A stretch of 22,443 bases of DNA from Chlamydomonas sphaeroides. Lineage: Eukaryota > Chlorophyta > Chlorophyceae > Chlamydomonadales > Chlamydomonadaceae. The position numbers were made by a program, and so were the translations under genes. The notes below the pieces were generated by a model. That model saw only the letters and a program-made list of their open reading frames with translations, was not told where the DNA came from and made no database searches. Positions 21,037-22,443 of this stretch are shown piece by piece. How positions within the stretch are numbered: position 1 is the stretch's first letter; each line of letters starts with the position of its first letter. Location of the stretch: the NCBI GenBank assembly GCA_001662425.1, contig BDDC01000266.1:575-23017 (forward strand), given 5' to 3'.

Positions 21037-22443
21037 ATGCAGGGTTGGGAACTCGACGCGGACGACGATTCGCAGCCACAACGGAGCACAGCGTCGCGTC
21101 ATGACCCAGGCTCAAGACACAGGACCAAGTGGTCTGCTGCGGAGCTAGTGCGGCTGTGCGCAGCACACGCAAAGCTAGGCGGCAAATGGAGCCTCCTCGC
21201 CAAAGTCCTGCACCACACAGACGTCCAAGTCAAGGTATGCCCACGCAAGTCATTCTGGCACGTCGCTTGCAGCGTTTCGGCTGACTAGGCGCATTCACGT
21301 CGGGCATGGTTGAATTGGGCCTGTACTGAGCTCACTGCACCGCACTTTGCTCACAGAACATCTTCCATTCAGCGGAGCGCTCCAAGACCGGCTTCCCACG
21401 CTGCCCGCTGTTGCGGCACTACTCCATCGCCATTCGCAACCTCGGCCTCGACCGCGCCGAGGTACCGGAAGCCCGAGAAGCAGCGCTGGAGGCCGCGAGA
21501 CGCGCCGTCCTAGAGGAGCCTGACCACCACCATCCCGCGGGAGCAGCTGCCTCTGACTCCGAAGACGACGCGACACCGGTGTCTCGGCTGCTGCACATGC
21601 CGCGCTCCAAGTCGCTCTCGGCCGTAGGTGAGATCGGCGCTGAGCCTCGCCACTCACTGCGCCCTGCCATCGGCGCCCGGCCTCACGGGCTGTACTCGAG
21701 CGCCGGCCCGCGCTCCAGCATTGGCACTGGCCACGCCAACCCGGGGGTGAGCAGCCACCCCGACCTCGCGCCGCCACGAACCCAGAGGCGCCACTCGCAG
21801 CCCTACCCGCAACCCCAGTCGCAACCCCAACTGCAGCTTGCAGACGACCCGTACGGAATGGCTGCTCGGTCCTCCCAGCTGCCGTACAGCGTCAGCGGAC
21901 AGGACGTCACGGCAGCGGCTTCCGTGAGCTACCGGTTCGCCACAATGACCATCGCCAGCGGCCCGCCGCTGGCAACGGCAACGGCGGCGGCGGCAGCGGC
22001 AGAGGCTCCGCCGCTTGCGGCGCTGCGAGCGCTCTCTTATGATCGGCTCGGAGGTGAGAGCACCGGCTGGGTCGCGCAGAGTCGTGATGCGCTGGCTGGC
22101 GTGCTGCTTGCGCGCAACCTTGCAGCAGGCCCCCTCCGGCAGGTCCCAAACTTGGCCCCAAGCTCAGTTGCCTTGCCTCAAATGCCAAACCTCTTTGTTT
22201 GCACCGCCACCCCCGCCCCGCAGCTGACGGCCGCAACTCAGCCGCAGCCGCAGCCGCAGCCGCGGCCGCAGCCGCGGCCGCAGCCGCGGCCGCAGCCGCT
22301 GCGGCCGCAGCCCCGCCATCCGGCGCGTCCTCAAGCAGCGCCAGCGGCTGCCTGGCCTCGTCCCCCTGGGCCCTGAACCTCCCTGGCTACACGGCGGCGC
22401 CGGCGGCCGGCCTGTCCGCCTCGGCCTCCGCTGTGTCGTCCGG
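21037..22443 (+). CDS. Myb/SANT-like DNA-binding protein, 5' part (runs off window)
   Basis: Exons: 21037-21234, 21357-22053, 22224 to window end; GT-AG introns in phase, 371 residues visible. Residues about 30-75 form one Myb/SANT-like repeat: Trp32 and Trp51 in KWSAAE and KWSLLAK, then TDVQVKNIFHSAERSK, where QVKN..H resembles the recognition helix of Myb repeats and Phe69 takes the place of the third Trp. Known proteins of this kind bind DNA in the nucleus; target and partners are unknown. Downstream the chain is low in complexity: Ala, Ser, Pro and Gln rich, with a PRSKSLS segment and a run of 24 alanines from 22241 to 22312. The start is the first ATG in the open frame. Splicing out 22054-22223 is inferred from a good GTGAGA donor and a CCCCGCAG acceptor. 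A single-repeat Myb transcription factor is likeliest; a SANT chromatin protein is possible. Confidence 0.7.
22241..22312 (+). repeat. Trinucleotide/12-mer repeat encoding 24 alanines
   Basis: GCCGCAGCCGCG-type units run for 72 bases. In the spliced frame they encode alanine only. In the frame reached if the preceding intron is retained they encode Pro-Gln and Pro-Arg repeats. Confidence 0.8.

Noticed and set aside
1..22443. tRNA, rRNA, CRISPR array or bacterial-type operon
   Set aside because: No cloverleaf, rRNA core, regular spacer array or closely packed uninterrupted genes are visible; the split genes show nuclear eukaryotic DNA.

Overview
This is nuclear DNA from a green alga, most likely a volvocine such as Chlamydomonas or a relative. 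The base composition is very GC-rich. Genes are split into many short exons by GT-AG introns with strong pyrimidine tracts. Candidate poly(A) sites are TGTAA, and the window carries retrotransposon tails and simple repeats. The organism call is an inference from these traits, not from a match to a genome.

Layout, left to right. Positions 1-686 are the 3' end of a LINE-type retrotransposon: the last part of ORF2 with its CCHC zinc motif, then a structured 3' tail. Positions 687-3009 are gene-poor and hold a second, 5'-truncated copy of that tail. Positions 3010-12378 are one large gene of 25 exons, all assigned here with matching reading phase. It encodes a protein of about 868 residues with a likely lipid-anchored N-terminus (MGNCLS), a GAF domain, a PAS domain and a tyrosine-kinase-like protein kinase. 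Positions 12379-15111 are 3' flank and spacer, with a tandem G-box repeat beside a TATA-like box and a 352-bp MITE with long terminal inverted repeats and a target-site duplication. The MITE contains a short LINE-tail fragment.

Positions 15112-18823 are a five-exon RAD6/UBC2-type ubiquitin-conjugating enzyme of 170 residues with an acidic C-terminal tail. Positions 18824-21036 are spacer with an inverted LINE tail. Positions 21037-22443 are the 5' part of a gene for a Myb/SANT-like protein with a poly-alanine tract; it runs off the right edge.

All three protein genes are on the + strand and each has its own spacer. Nothing suggests they act in one pathway: one is a putative membrane-anchored sensor kinase, one a DNA-repair and protein-degradation E2 enzyme, and one a putative transcription factor. 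I see no RNA gene, CRISPR array or prokaryote-style system. The least ordinary features are the four LINE tails with conserved hairpins, the lipid-anchor exon and large N-lobe insert of the kinase, the acidic RAD6 tail, and a retained-intron possibility that would swap poly-Ala for a Pro/Gln/Arg-rich end in the Myb-like protein.
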